A stretch of DNA of 64,000 nucleotides, taken from Puccinellia tenuiflora. Lineage: Eukaryota > Streptophyta > Magnoliopsida > Poales > Poaceae. Every line of letters begins with the position of its first letter. Positions within the stretch are counted from its first letter, which is position 1. Below, one piece after another: positions 34,913-47,395 of the stretch. A program made the translations under genes and the position numbers. Below the pieces are notes generated by a model. It was given only the letters and a program-made list of their open reading frames with translations. It was not told the origin of the DNA and made no database searches. The stretch covers positions 475,174-539,173 of the forward strand of contig QRDG01000401.1 in assembly GCA_012064385.1 (NCBI GenBank). The letters run 5' to 3'.

Positions 34913-37900
34913 TGTAACAACCCATGTTTTTATTAACGTGTAAAATAGTTAATCATGATCATGGCATGCATTAATTCTTGCATTAAGAAATTTATGCTAC
35001 TTTAAAATAAAAGGGAAACCCTAAAATGGTTATTTCCCCTCCTTATTTTCAAATGTTGTCAAAAGTCCCCAAAAATCTTGAAATAATTTGTGGGGCCTCT
35101 TTAAAATATTTTGGACCTACATAAAAAGTTTCATAATTTTTGGAGCTGCTCTAGTAGCCTAACAAATTATCCCAAACCCTAGGGGGTTTTCTGCAAAATG
35201 GATTTTATTTTCCTCTTTTCCCTTTCTTCTTCCTTCTGGCCATGGACAAAGCTCCACCGCCAGCCATGCCACCTCCTCCTTGCCTCCCTGCTTGAAGGGA
35301 TAAGACCCCAGAGACGTTCGCATCTCTCCCTCTACTCACTCTCCTCGCGCTGCCTCCCCCTGCTTCTCTCTGTTCCTTCCCCGGCCGAACCCTAGCCACG
35401 GCCGCCGGGCCGCGCCATCGATTCCGGCCACCTCACGGCGAACCGAGGCCGCCATGAGCTCCGCCTTGCCCTGTGGTTCCTCCGTAGCAAGCCAATCGTG
35501 CCGGAACGCCGTAAATCGCGCGAATCGCCGCCAACTTCCCAAGCTTCGGCCGTTGTCGCCGCGGACAAGATCGTCGCCTTCGAGCCGTTTCCGTCCTCGG
35601 CGAGCATCCCCACGCGCTCCTGGTGAGCTCAGCTTTCTCCCGCGCCCCTTTTCCCTCTCCCTCTCTCTCTGTAACTCGCCTTCGCCGCGAGCCTCCGTCC
35701 GCCGCCGCCAAGCGCCGTCGCCGGCCACGCTCCAGTGGTCAAAATAGAGCGGCGCCGCCACCAGATGGTTCGATGTCGTCCGCCGCGTCCAACGCGCCCC
35801 TCCGCGCGAGCCCTCGCGCCCTGGTCGTCGAGCCCGTGCTCGACATGGCCACGGCCAGAGTCTGCTGACGTCATGCTGACGTCAGCGTGGCATTTTCTTT
35901 TTCTGAAATTATTTTCTATAAATGATAAATACCTGACAGTGGGCCCCGTCTGTCAGAATTTTAACCTTTTTCTACTTTACAGAAATTCCAGAAAATGTAA
36001 TAAAATTGTAAATTCAATATCTTCTATTCTGTTTATCAGAAAATTATGAATAAAATACCGAAATTTGTAGAAAAATGTAATCTATCTGTTTATGTCAAAA
36101 TCATGCATGATTGAACAACTTAAATTAAGGTTTGTCTAGAATCACTAAAATGCCACTATATTCAATTATGGGGTTTCTCCGATTACCATTCTTCGGACTC
36201 CATTTAAAATGGAATATCTTGTGTAGGTTCCTAAATTATTGTAATTGCAAATTGTCATGTCATCATTCTTGTATGCGCATTGCATCGATGCCATGTTGAA
36301 TGCTTGTTGTCGTTTCTTTCCGGTGCTTCGTTTTTCTCCGGTAGAACGAGTCCGAGTTCGAGAAATTCCGAAGTGAAGATCAGCACCACCAATGACGAAT
36401 GCACGGATATTGACGACAAATGGCGAATACTTGATCATCAATGATCAAGTCAAGCAGAAGATCCCAACTGCTTTATATTTTCTGTTATCGCTCAATAAGG
36501 CAAGCACAACCCCTTCTTCTATCTACTCCCATATTTTCAAGTATTATTTCTGATAAGCATCATATCGGTTCCAAAGCTTTTGGTCGATAGGTAGAGTCAA
36601 CCTATCTTGCACGTTCCCTTTGTCGCCTAGTACCTGTTTATCCATCCTAGCATGATTAGGGTTGCTTGTGTGTCGCCAGAGCCCTATATATGTTCACATG
36701 CTTAGCCATGCTTAGTTATGATCTGATCCGTCATGTCGATGTATCAGCAATACGAATGAATCTAGCATGTCAGGATATCGAGGATTTTTATGGTGGACAT
36801 GTTAATTTGACTAAAGGCTTGGACAATGAGGCCACGGTGGGATGTGGTGGGTTGTCTTGTTCTTGCCGCCTTAGGACCCGAGTTCTCGCCTCTGAAACCA
36901 AGACTCAGCGTACGACACACGCGGGCCCTTGAACCCCGCTCGGCTGTTTCTTGTTTAGGTGTGCCCGTAGGACACGTAGTTTGGCGTGTTCCATTTGCGA
37001 GTGTGTGGAAAAATGTTTTGAAGAAAAGATAGGTCGTGTCTGGGGACAAGTGAAGGACGAACTGATCTTGGTCCCCACGCACAGAAATAGGGACCGTCAG
37101 GAGATGGCCATCTCTTGTTAATGGCGGAATGGCCCTATTTGGGTTGGCTTATGGGCACATCTAGGCAACCTAAGAGTCGTGGTCGACCACCCTCTGCCGG
37201 CACCCTCGGAAGCGTGCTTATGGCCTGGCGTTAAGAGTCGGTTGGCATATGTGGACTAAACTGTACACCCCTGCAGGGTAAATCTTTTCGAAAAGCCGTG
37301 TCCACGGTTATGGACGACTTGGTAACGGATTCTGTGATCATAGAGAACATGAACCTAATCGTAAAAACTTGATGACAACGTGTGTGGATTGCTTTCTCGA
37401 GGGTGAGTCGAGGGAGTGATCCTAGTAGAGCAGGTTCAGCTGATGATGATTCTGGTGGTTTCCAAAGATGATCGAAGGAGATAAAAGTGTTCGCTTATCC
37501 CTTATACAAAACTTCTGAGTAGACGGATTTCTACTTCGTCTCCCTCTATTCAAAAGTTGGCTTTATGCAAAGATTAGCCCACAAACAGCTTTCTAACCTA
37601 TGCATTACCGTAACGGGTTATAGTCTTGCTGAGCTCTGTACTCAGGCCTGCCGCTACTTTATTTTGACAGAGCCGAAGATACGACCAATGGAGGTTTCTA
37701 CGTGGACATCGACGAGTAGTTTGGGGTTCCCAGGTAGCAGCCTGGAATCTGTAGAGTGGGTTGTCACCGTTGCTTATTTCTGGCCTCTTAGGCCTTTTGT
37801 TAAACTTGTTGAATAGCAACATAATTGGCCTTCCGTTGTATGATGTAATGTTGGGTCATGTGACCTCTGCGTGTATGTTGCTATCTTGCTCTAATAGGAG

Positions 37901-38406
37901 TTATATATTTGCTTCTTGTCGTAGAGTCACTGCCCTGTACCGGTTGTTTCAACCTCTCCCGTGCATGATGCGTGTATGGAGATAAAGTGCACGGTTGAGA
38001 GGAAAGGTTCTTGGGCTCTTTGTTATGTAGTTTTGGCTATGCCCGTGTTATGGCTTAGCCGAGGGGTTGTGGTGCCGATGATCCATTCCGAGCACGCCTG
38101 CCGATGTTTACTCGGCCTGGGAGTGGTAACCCAGTAACCCTCAGCTACGTAGCATGATCAGTGACACATAGCATTTCTGTATAACTCTGAGGCCGAGTCC
38201 GACAGCTTAACAAGATCCTAGGATTCTTTGTTATGCATTCGTGGTTATGATTGGATGTGGTAGTCTTCCGAGGGGTTTTGTGTGACCGGTGTTCCCGGCA
38301 TGCCTGTAGTGAAATGCTGCCTGGGATTGGTACCCCAGTAACTCTCGGCTATCAAGTCTAAGAGCACATAACACTTATGTATAACCCTGGATCCGGGGTC
38401 GCTACA
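34913..38406 (+). repeat. 3' LTR of LARD-like element 1
   Basis: 3494 bp, nearly identical to 27707-31183. It has one notable small duplication, tgacgtca twice at 35867-35888, where the other LTR has one copy. Confidence 0.93.
35454..36376 (+). CDS. Candidate two-exon ORF in the LARD-1 LTR (right copy)
   Basis: Same layout as at 28247: ATG at 35454, donor-like GTGAGC at 35623-35628, acceptor ending at 36344. The exon-1 frame is preserved despite several substitutions. Confidence 0.25.
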
Positions 38407-38411
38407 CAGAG

Positions 38412-38704
38412 CCCATGTGCGCTCTGTCGCGGAGGCAGAGATGGCTTCGTGAGGAAGGAGCCTCACGAGGCAAAAAGCCTCGCCGAGCCCTTCGGCTTGG
38501 TCCTTAGCAGAATTGCGGGTGGCGTCGGAGACACCTTGTCGAGTTGCGATCCCTCGCCAAGGGAGAGAATCCTCGGTGAGGAGAAAAGACCCCTCGCGAG
38601 GCTCGCCAGGCTTGGAGAGCCTGGTCCTTAGCGAAAATCATCCAAATAATCTTGTGGGCCCTGGCAGGCCGGCCCGTGGTACCCTGGTTTCCACTGTGCC
38701 GACA
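38412..38704 (-). repeat. 5' LTR of element B, second part
   Basis: It continues the B LTR after LARD-1 and the duplicated cagag (cccatgtgcgctctg ... gtgccgaca). It ends GCCGACA at 38704 against repeat R, not against element A sequence. Confidence 0.9.
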
Positions 38705-39025
38705 TCCCTTAACAAGGAGGAACTCGGGAATAAATCTTCGTCTCCGCGTGCCTCGGTTATTTCTATACCCGAGCTTTTACTTATGCACTTTACATTGTGA
38801 TAGCCTTCGTGCTTGATGTTTATATTTAGCTATCACCTTGTTGCTTGCCTTGTTTAGCATAAGTTGTTGGTGCACTTTAGGTAAACCTAGAATTTTAGGT
38901 TGTTGGCTTGTTAATTTAAACACCTAGTTTTATTCCGCAATTTTCAAGCCCCTAAATAGAAAAAGTTTTAATCGCCTATTCACCCCCCCTCTAGGCGACA
39001 TCTCGGGCATAACTTGTTCTTTCAA
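38705..39025 (+). repeat. Repeat R, right copy (truncated)
   Basis: Plus-strand relative of 3447-3770 in reverse: tcccttaacaaggaggaact, gcctcggttatttctat, cctagttttattccgcaat, ctctaggcgacatc. It ends TTCTTTCA at 39025, an LTR-like 3' end. The left part is missing because it starts flush with the B LTR end. Confidence 0.6.
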
Positions 39026-39737
39026 TGGGGAAACCCTAGTTGCTAGTAATTGCATAATGTTGAGTAATATTTAATGGTTTGATTTATGTTGTGTTGTTAT
39101 TCCTCTAGTGGTATCGTGTGAACGTCGACTACATGATACTTCACCTTTCAAAGGGCCTAGGGGAATGCATAGTATATTAGTTTAATTATGGTAGGGCTGT
39201 AGGAGTGACAGAAACCTAAACCCCAATTCGCGAACTAGTGCACTAGGGAGTGTAGGGTCTCAGAGTTTAAGGCTGTGGTTAGGTTTTTATCTTAATTACT
39301 TTCTTGTAGTTGCGGATGCTTGCAAGGGGTTTAATCACAAGTATGTATTTGTCCAAGTAAGGGCGGTGCATTAGCATAGGTCCACCCACACAGCACTTTA
39401 TCAAAACGTTGAAGATTAATCACCGGCATGCAATGAAACTGGCTAGGCAGAAATTCCCATGTGTCCTCGAGAACGTTTTAATCATCATAAGTAACACAAC
39501 CGGCTTGTCCTTTGAGCTTAAACGGATTGGGCTATTTGCTGCAACTATTGTAGCACTCTTTTATTTACTTGTTCTTCATTTGTTCTTTATATCAAAACTC
39601 CAAAAATATTTCTCTTTTAGTGCTTGCAGTAAAACCTTGCTGAAATCTACTTGTCAACACCTTCTGCTCCTCGTTGGGTTCGACACTCTTACTTATCGAA
39701 AGGACTACGATAGATCCCCTATACTTGTGGGTCATCA
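39026..39737 (+). repeat. 5' LTR of Athila-lineage element C, right part
   Basis: The end of the LTR is recognisable as that of an Athila-type gypsy LTR of Triticeae (ends atacttgtgggtcatca), followed after 11 bases by an Athila-type primer-binding site. The left part of the LTR is outside, removed or displaced by R and B. Confidence 0.7.
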
Positions 39738-39748
39738 AGACTCTTTTC

Positions 39749-39767
39749 TGGCGCCGTTGCTGAGAAG
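39749..39767 (+). promoter_or_regulatory. Primer-binding site of element C
   Basis: TGGCGCCGTTGCTGAGAAG, close to the TGGCGCCGTTGCCGGGGA of Athila elements, usually assigned to tRNA-Asp. Confidence 0.8.
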
Positions 39768-39852
39768 TGAAGCGCTATTGGTAAGTGGAATTGGTAAGGA
39801 ACGCTTTTATTGTAGGTGTTGTTTTTATTTATGTTTGTTCCTTTGCTTCGGT

Positions 39853-40069
39853 ATGGAGCACTCGTCACTTAGTATGCTGTTCGGGAGCGACTCTACCACC
39901 ACACCCGTGGTGGAGAAGAGCCCTGCACTCTCTGAAATTGATCCATTTAAAATACCTATGGGCATTATTGATCGTGTTATGAGTAATCGTTATGCAGGGG
40001 ATGAGACTGTCCATCCGGTTTATCATTTGCTTTATATTAAAGAACTGTGTGAGCTATTTGAGATTGCAG
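39853..40069 (+). pseudogene. Element C gag, N-terminal part
   Basis: The ATG at 39853 (MEHSSLSMLFGSD) is about 85 bp behind the PBS. The frame codes 72 residues (GIIDRVMSNRYAGDETVHP, YHLLYIKELCELFEI) and stops being gag at 40069, where an Angela-type LTR is inserted. Beyond the insert, after the duplicated tgcag, the same codon is completed at 51694 and gag continues in phase. Athila gag proteins carry the ELCxLFxIxG motif at this place. Confidence 0.85.
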
Positions 40070-41196
40070 TGTTGAGAATATGCCCTAGAGGCAATAATAA
40101 AATGGTTTATTAGCACATTCATGTTTATGATAATAGTTTATTATCCATGCTATAATTGTATTAACCGGAAACATAATACATGTGTGGAATATAAACAACC
40201 AGTTGTCCCTAGTAAGCCTCTACCAGACTGGTTCGTTAGTCAAGAGATGGTTAGAGTTTCCTAACCATGGACTTGTTATAGTCACTTGATAATGGAGTCA
40301 TATCATTAGGAGTAATTATGTGATGGACAAGACCCGATAATAAAGAGTTGCAATTGATCGTGTCACATAGTTTTCATTGCCAACGCTTTTAGTATGTCAA
40401 GTATAGTTTCCTTAGACCATGAGATTATGTCACTCCCGTTTACCGGAGGAATGCTTTGTGGACATCAAACGTCACTTCGTAATTGGGTGATTATAAAGGT
40501 GGCTTTCAGGTATCTCCGATGGTATTTGTTGGGTGACATGAATCAAGAGTGGGATTTGTCCTTCCTTGTGACGGAAAAGATATCTCTGGGCCCTCTCGGT
40601 AATATAGCATCAGAAAAGGTTGCAACCATGTGATTAAGTGTTAATCACGGAGATCCTATATTATGGATGAGAAAAGAGAACTTGCCAGGTAACGAGATGA
40701 AACTAGATATGGAGATATCGACGATCGAATCTCGGGCAAGTTAAATGTCGGTGAGACAAAGGGAATCGTATACGAGATTAAGAATCTTCGGCATCGTGGT
40801 TCAATCGATAAGGAACTTCATTGAATATGTAGGATTCAATATGGGCATCCCGATCCCGCTATTGATTATTGATCGGATCATGTCTGCATATTCTCGAACC
40901 CGTAGGGTCACACACTTAAGGCTTTGATGTAGCTAGGGTTAGCAATGAGATAATTGATGTTATGAACGAATATTGATTCAGATTCTCGGATAAGATCCTG
41001 GACGTCACGAGGAGTTCCGAAAGAGTCCGGAGAATAAGATTCATATAAGGAAAGTGGTTTCCGGAGGTGTCGGAAAAGTTCCGGGATTTTTTGGAAGGGT
41101 TCTGGAATTTTCTGGAAGGTTCTAGAAGAGTCTAGAAGTGGGAGCCCACATGGATGTGGACCCACATGGGCCAATGGGTGGTGCAGCAACCCTATG
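40070..41196 (+). mobile_element. Angela/BARE-type copia solo LTR, first part
   Basis: Begins TGTTGAGAATATGCCCTAGA, the hallmark start of Angela/BARE/WIS LTRs, and carries further family strings (ggaatgctttgtg, gtaggattcaatatggg, gaatctcgggcaag). Target duplication tgcag at 40065-40069 and 51689-51693. LARD-2 splits it at 41196/51034. Joined length about 1777 bp, normal for an Angela LTR. No internal region or second LTR, so it is a solo LTR. Sense strand plus by comparison with the family. Confidence 0.9.
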
Positions 41197-44100
41197 TAAC
41201 GCCCCGACCCCGGAATTATACAGAGAGGCTATGAATCCGACACAACCATCAATGTATAAGACAAAGATCGAGACTTGTGGAACAGAACTGGCACAAAGCA
41301 TGACTCTACGACACAAAAGTATAGCAACTCATATAACGAGAAGAATACAAATATTACACAGCACAAGGATCACAGATCCAACAATTCATCAAGCGGAAGC
41401 GGGTAGTGTTGTCTAACAACAAGAAGCAAATATATGGCCTAAGAGGCCTACAAATAAACATCACCCAAGCCAGCTTGTTCCACGGTCCCAAGCTGCCACC
41501 TGGGAACCCCAGACTAGTAGTCGACGTCAACGAAGAACCCACCTAGCTGCTCGGTGTCGTCCTCCTCTGAAATACAAAATCATAGAGGCAGCAAAGAGAG
41601 ACTGAGTACGATGTACTCGCAAGTTTAGTAGGGCGATATAGGCCCAATGACTGACGGAGGCTCTAAAGCTTTATATGTATCTCTTTTGCGTAAGGCTAAG
41701 TTTCATAAACCGAAATATAAATGACACATAGCATTCGTCTACTCAGAGTATTTTTACAAAGGGGGTAAGAGAGTAACATTTGTCATCATTGGTTCTCAGC
41801 GAACCATTTTATAACCAACCACACTCATCTCCACCAAGGCACCCCCTCGAATCACCCTCGAGGAAGTGAACCTTTAATACACGTGATTATGCAACCTTTA
41901 GCTGCCATCTCAATTAGGTTAAGATTCTCTATGATCTTATCGTCTATTCCCAAGTTGTCCATAACCGTGGACATGGCTTTTCGAAAAGATTAACCCTGCA
42001 GGGGTGTACTAATTTACCCATTGGTACCGTCCGGCTCACCTGAGTGGCCCTCTTCCGGGGAAGGCCGGCAAGCGGGCGCGGTTAGATCTTTACAATGCAT
42101 GAGGCTTACTCAAGGACCATCAGTGGCGGAAGGACAGGTTCAGCGCTCCCAGCGCCCTGCCACCGTCACGTCCTAAACATCACCATCCTCGTTCCTTTTC
42201 CACTCACACAACACACGCGCAAATGGAAATAGCAAACTAGAGGACCCTTGACAAGCCACTCACAAATTATTCGGTCAGCGAGGTGCCCATACACCCACCA
42301 ATGGCAGCACGCTAGTCTTGGTTCAAGAGGTAAAGAACTCGCACCTAGGGGCTAGAGTGAGGCAAGACACCATCCCCGATGGCAACTCACCCAAGCCGTC
42401 TTAGCATTTTAATTAAGCATCACATTTATCCACTATGCCCGAATCAATCCATCAACATCATCAATATGGAATAATAACGGACATAAAGCATTCACCTAAG
42501 CATTGCTAAGCATAGCTAGATATATGAATACAGCAATCCTATCTTTATCTCGGCCAACACTTCAACCCTAGGTTTCATAGGTAGGGATACATGTGATTGG
42601 CTTGGGGAAGAACATGCATTCATAGGATATTCTAATATTTACCAAAAAGACATTTGAACCGCATGCAATATTATGGTGGATAAAATAAGTTTATAAAAAC
42701 ATAGGATGCTAAAATGCCAAGAAGGTTAGGTTATCTCTTGCCTTGCTGCCCGGTCATGAAGTACTGCTCGTCGAGGTAGTTAGAGAGACCCTCGACTCCG
42801 GAATCTATCGATACCCAAAAGAGAAAATACAAAGAACACATAAATCACACGATCACAAGGTGCAATGCGCAAACACATGATGACATGTCAAATTGATGCA
42901 AGGATATCAACATTTGATTGATATAACAATTTAAATGGAGTTCCAAATAATTAGTGCAATTATTTGGAAGCAACCCCATATTTACCTTAGTGACCACAAT
43001 CTTTTAAATTATTAATTTATTATAGAAGTGGCTTAAGTATGCATGAACAAGACATGAATGGTTAGGGTTGTTCATTCCGATCAATTTGGTATTTTATTCG
43101 TGATTTTTGGATTACCGATGAATAAATAGCAAATTAAATAAATAATTGAATTCAATTCATTTAATCAAATTGTGAACAACATCAAATAAGTATTTGTGAT
43201 CATGATGTGATAAGTGCATGATTTAATAGCATTTGAAATGTTGATCACATTGGTATTTTATTTGTAATCTTTGGATTAATTTTGAGAAGATTATGAATTC
43301 CTCAATTTAGGTATTACTTACCCCTTTTAGGAAGTATGAAATAACCAAAAGAAAATAATTCCAAAAGAAGGTTACAATGATCCCAATGGGTAGAGTTTGT
43401 TTTACCGAACATTTTGAAATTTGATTCGTCTAATTTGAAGCATTTTTCAATTAATTATCGATTATCAAACATTGCTTAAAATTAAAAAGGAAAACCTATT
43501 TCTTATACAGGCCGGCCAGGCCGGTTGCAGGCCGGCCATTATGGCCGGGCCACAGCCCGAGAGGCCCCGGCCACCGGGCCGGCCCATATGGCCGGGCAGG
43601 GACCCGAGAGGCCCCGGCCTCATGGCCGGTCAGGCCGGGGACCAGGCCGGCGTGCGGGCGATGAACGGCGACGGACAGTGGCGGTGGACGCCGGCGAGGA
43701 GAGGGAGAGGGGAGAAAGGGAGAGGGCCAAGAGAAGGTGGTGCTCACCCACGATGCAGGGGAGCACTCGTCGGCGACGGGGTGGACGAAATCGACGGGAT
43801 CGAGCTCGACGGGGCTCGGCCGAGGTTGAGGATGTCGAGGACGCCGGCGTCGGCTCAGGGCTCCCTGGCCCGATTCCTTGGACGTGGAGGGAGAAGAGGA
43901 CGAGGCGAACCTCGCTGCGGCCTTCGTTTTGCGCGGGGCGACTCCAGTCGATGACACAGCGCACGGCGGACGGCGGCAACGGAGACGCTCGGGAGGACGC
44001 ACGAGAGGGAGAGAGAGACGAGGGAGCAGGTGGGAAGGGGTAGGGCAAGGCGTCGCGGTGCAGGTGGGCGACAACAGGCGGCTCCTTAACCTCCCGGGCC

Positions 44101-44829
44101 ACGGCATGGTGCGGCACAGGGGCCACGGCGGCATGGGCGCCGGCCACTGTGGCCACAGTGGAGAAGAAGATGCGCTCACGAAGAACCCCCTGGCCCCAAA
44201 ATCTTAATTGCAAAAAGGTCCTTAGCAGGTTTTAGGGATTTAATTAGGGCGTTTAAACATTGTCAATAATTATACAAGAATTCCTGTGGGCTCCACCTAG
44301 CCTTTAGGTGCTTCACAAAAATTGGTGAGGCAAAATAAAATGTTTTGGCCAACATTTGTTCACAGCTTTTAATAGGGTCAATTTTTGATAATTGCAAGAA
44401 TTCATTTATTTGGAGTAATTAACCATTTCAATAAATTATGAAAATATTTATGGATGCTCATATTATAATAATAAATCACCCCATGTTTTTATTTTGGATT
44501 TTGGGGAAGTTTATCTTGGTTCCAAAATATAATTTTAATTAAGCCAAATTGAATTCTCATATTTATTTCCCATTGGGCAATATAAAAAAATGAGAAGAGG
44601 TGATAAAAAGCAAAGTTGGAACTTCCTAACAATTTGGAAGTTCATTTAGTTTGTTGACAGGTTGATCACGGGTATTTGGTTTGGATGTTGGGAAGTTTGC
44701 TTCCCCCTTTCAATTTGTTTCCATGTGAAAGTTTGAGATGGCAAATGCATATGGATGCTATGATGCAAACATGGAAACAAAAGTGGAAAAATTCTTCGTA
44801 TTTTTCATTACCAAGTTGGGGCTGTTACA
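41197..44829 (-). repeat. 3' LTR of LARD-like element 2
   Basis: 3633 bp; on the minus strand TGTAACAGCCCC ... CCGGGGTCGGGGCGTTACA. GC-rich island at 43500-44210. Confidence 0.93.
42731..44213 (-). CDS. Candidate two-exon ORF in the LARD-2 LTR (left copy)
   Basis: On the minus strand a GC-rich, Pro/Arg/Ser-rich frame runs to the donor-like GTGAGC (43747-43742) in phase 1. The proposed intron is 43747-42805 (943 bp, ending tatcgatag). The second exon, 42804-42731, codes an acidic tail ending LDEQYFMTGQQGKR and a stop, similar to the solo LTR's tail ending VEQGKLLR. No ATG is present in this exon-1 frame; another frame with ATGs ends in phase 0, so the start is unresolved. The coordinates give the outer limits of the open frame. 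Confidence 0.3.
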
Positions 44830-47395
44830 ATTCTACCCCCCTTACAGGAATCTCGTCCCGAGATTCTAGAGTAGAAGTAGGGATGAGGGAAACATGACAA
44901 CAAACATCTTCCTCGTTACAGAGATTTGGCTAACTAATATGACATGCCAAAAGGCGGAAAGAACAAGAGATAACTTAAGGTGGTACACAAAATGACTCTT
45001 GCCCAAAGCCATAGGTTATTGAGAGAAAATGAACGACTTGACCAAACAAAGGTCGAGCCGATGATAGGACAACCGATCACCAAGACATCACTTCAAACCA
45101 CCCGTTGGATAGACCGTAGAGATTTGGCACCGTGAGGAGAAAAGACACCTTTTGGACTACACGTTGTTGACATACCAAATGTTTCCATAAGGTTGGAAAA
45201 TCGGCCCCAGCGGAACTGATGAATTGGCCCACCGTCCATAAGATTGGGCAAAAACCTTGGGTTCACGTAGGAAAGATAGATATGGCATTGATTCACATTT
45301 AGATGGAGAGGTAAAACCTCATAAATGAGATATTCCAGAGATACAAGGATTAGGGAAAACGACCGAGAGATATTTAGCAACTCCGTGGTGTGGTTCTCAT
45401 TGAGGTTCTAGATATCACTCGCATGCTTCGGAATAGCCTTCAGTCAATCCTCAAGCGAAAGTCGTACTTGAGATAGAGAAAAGACCATACGGAAAAACTA
45501 CCAGGGTAAATTACACATTACCCTCAGGGATAGTGGTTGAGGTTAAAGATTTGAGAGATTTCGTCAATAGGCCTTCCGGTGAGGTGAATGAGCCACAACA
45601 TCGGACCACCAAGCATCATTTCTGCTTGAGGTTCAGATTTGGGTAGGCGAGCGGACAATTCAGACTTGACATGTTCGAGGAAGGAGTTTGCTAGAGTTAA
45701 CCGATAGGTAGATAGCTAGACTCTCAAGCTCTGAGCTACAATGTCAAGCTCCAGAACTCGATCGAGGTTGGGGAAACCATGGGGTCACGATTACTAAGAG
45801 AGAATTGAACCAGCATGTACTCCAAGCCCTGAAGCACAATTGATTCTTGATTGGGAAACACCGGTAGATGATGAGATTTTGACAATTTCTTCTTATTTAG
45901 GAGCGACTTGGTCAGGGCTTGGCGTGCACACATGGCTTAGTCAGAGAACGGGAGGTACCAACCTACCAGCTCAATAATGCACCTATGCATGACCAACTTT
46001 GATTTAACCCGAGGAGACAAGGCGAACTTCACTCGGATCCATAGCGACAAAAGTCACTGGTTGCGAGAGAAAACTTGCATTTCAAGGGAAGGATGTGGTC
46101 TTGGGAGTTTCGAAAAGAATCTAACTCATTGACCGAAGGGTGCACCTAGACGAATGGACTTGGCAGCTCTTACAACTCAGCTCGATGATAGAATTACCGA
46201 TCAGGGTAAGAGTTCCACCAAAGTCTTTCGATTTCCAAACAATATCCATTGCTAAGAATATCCGATTACCACAACGATATTCATCCTCAATACTCTCGAG
46301 CCCGAAAACTCGGAGGTAGATGGATAAGGAAGGGTAGGAGCATCACTTCCTTAAGTGCGCCATGAGACTAAGCACGGCCTCTTGATATAAAAGAGTGTGA
46401 CACTCCGAGATGGAACGGAACTGAAGCTAGACAAGTCCTTACTCCGCGAATTACAAAACTTTGACCCTTTTCCGGAAAATGGAAAAGGTACCGGAGTTTG
46501 TTTCTCCTGGCATCCCAAAGTGGAATGCCTTGACGAAGCACAAGAATAACATGCATCAGAACACCCCAATGCACGATACACTTGATTGTCTGCATGCAGA
46601 TAGGTGACTGATAACAGATTTGGATTAAGGAACGGGCTAACAACAATTTAGGATATTGCAGAAGCCCGGGTTAGCACTCTTACGACATCTAATGCCGAAA
46701 GGGTTTCAGGAAACGGATGTTACCGGATGGATCACAATCCTTGATGGAAGAACTCGCTAGGAGCAATCCCGTCGTGATTCAGATGATTCCATAACAGAGA
46801 ACCTAGACAAGGCTAGTGACGAAGAAGAGCATTGTCGAGGAAACCAATTACGGCTGCAACCTCGAGTTTGAAGACTAGCTTCAATTTTTGCCAACCTGAT
46901 GTAGGGTTCGACCTTTAACACCAGGATTCAACAGGAAAGATCTTGGGTTAAAGATCAGCTTCATGCACCGGGACTCACAATAGCATAATGCTCACAAGGG
47001 TGACAACCCTCATGAATCATTACACCTGAGCCCTAGCACAATCCGGGACCTTCGGTTCAAGATCTTGGCTAAAGCAAAGGAATGTCTTGACGATCCGCAA
47101 TACTTCTTCTCTTCGGAATTTAGAATTTGCAGACAAACAAAGTTAACCAGTAACTAAAGGTAGAACCCAACCCCGTGATCCTAAAGATTTAGCATTTGCC
47201 GATGATCAGAGGAACCGTTAAAATCAAATAGAGGTAAGACAACACCGAGATCAGAGTGAATTGGATAAGGAGTAAAAAGAATCCTAGGAGGGTTTTCACA
47301 ACTCATTTTTAGGTTAAAAATAATTTTCACGAACTAGACTCGACATCGACCAATAGAAAGGGTTTTCTACAGGCAGTCCTGCTCTGATACCAACT
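44830..47395 (-). other. Internal region of LARD-2: decayed gypsy remnants
   Basis: Non-coding now. In reverse it matches parts of the LARD-1 interior: the first 120 bases after the PBS (ggactgcctgtag, ggtcgatgt, ggattctttttactcctta), a segment with gagtgtcacactctt, and the linker recalling the LSRKAY motif near 45560. Shorter than in LARD-1 by about 1.2 kb. Confidence 0.65.

Larger units (their letters stand above)
27707..38406 (+). mobile_element. LARD-like gypsy element 1 (10.7 kb, 3.48-kb LTRs)
   Basis: Two long LTRs (27707-31183 and 34913-38406) flank a 3.73-kb internal region. The target-site duplication cagag is perfect (27702-27706 and 38407-38411). The primer-binding site tggtatcagagc (31190-31201) fits initiator tRNA-Met and the polypurine tract aaggggggtagac is at 34900-34912, so the sense strand is plus. 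No long open frame remains inside. By eye I count about 35 substitutions and a few indels between the LTRs, about 1%, so the insertion is recent compared with its host element B. It must be moved by another element's proteins, if at all. Confidence 0.93.

Noticed and set aside
11226..38711. tccctta on both sides of element B as a target-site duplication
   Set aside because: It is seven bases, is not flush with the LTR on the left (an extra g) and each flank fits its own host repeat (A coding sequence on the left, R on the right).
43472..44213. Several overlapping frames of 160-227 codons on both strands in the LARD-2 LTR island (and again at 49675-50416)
   Set aside because: GC-rich DNA lacks stop codons in most frames, and the products are low-complexity. 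I keep only the frame that meets the donor in phase, at low confidence.
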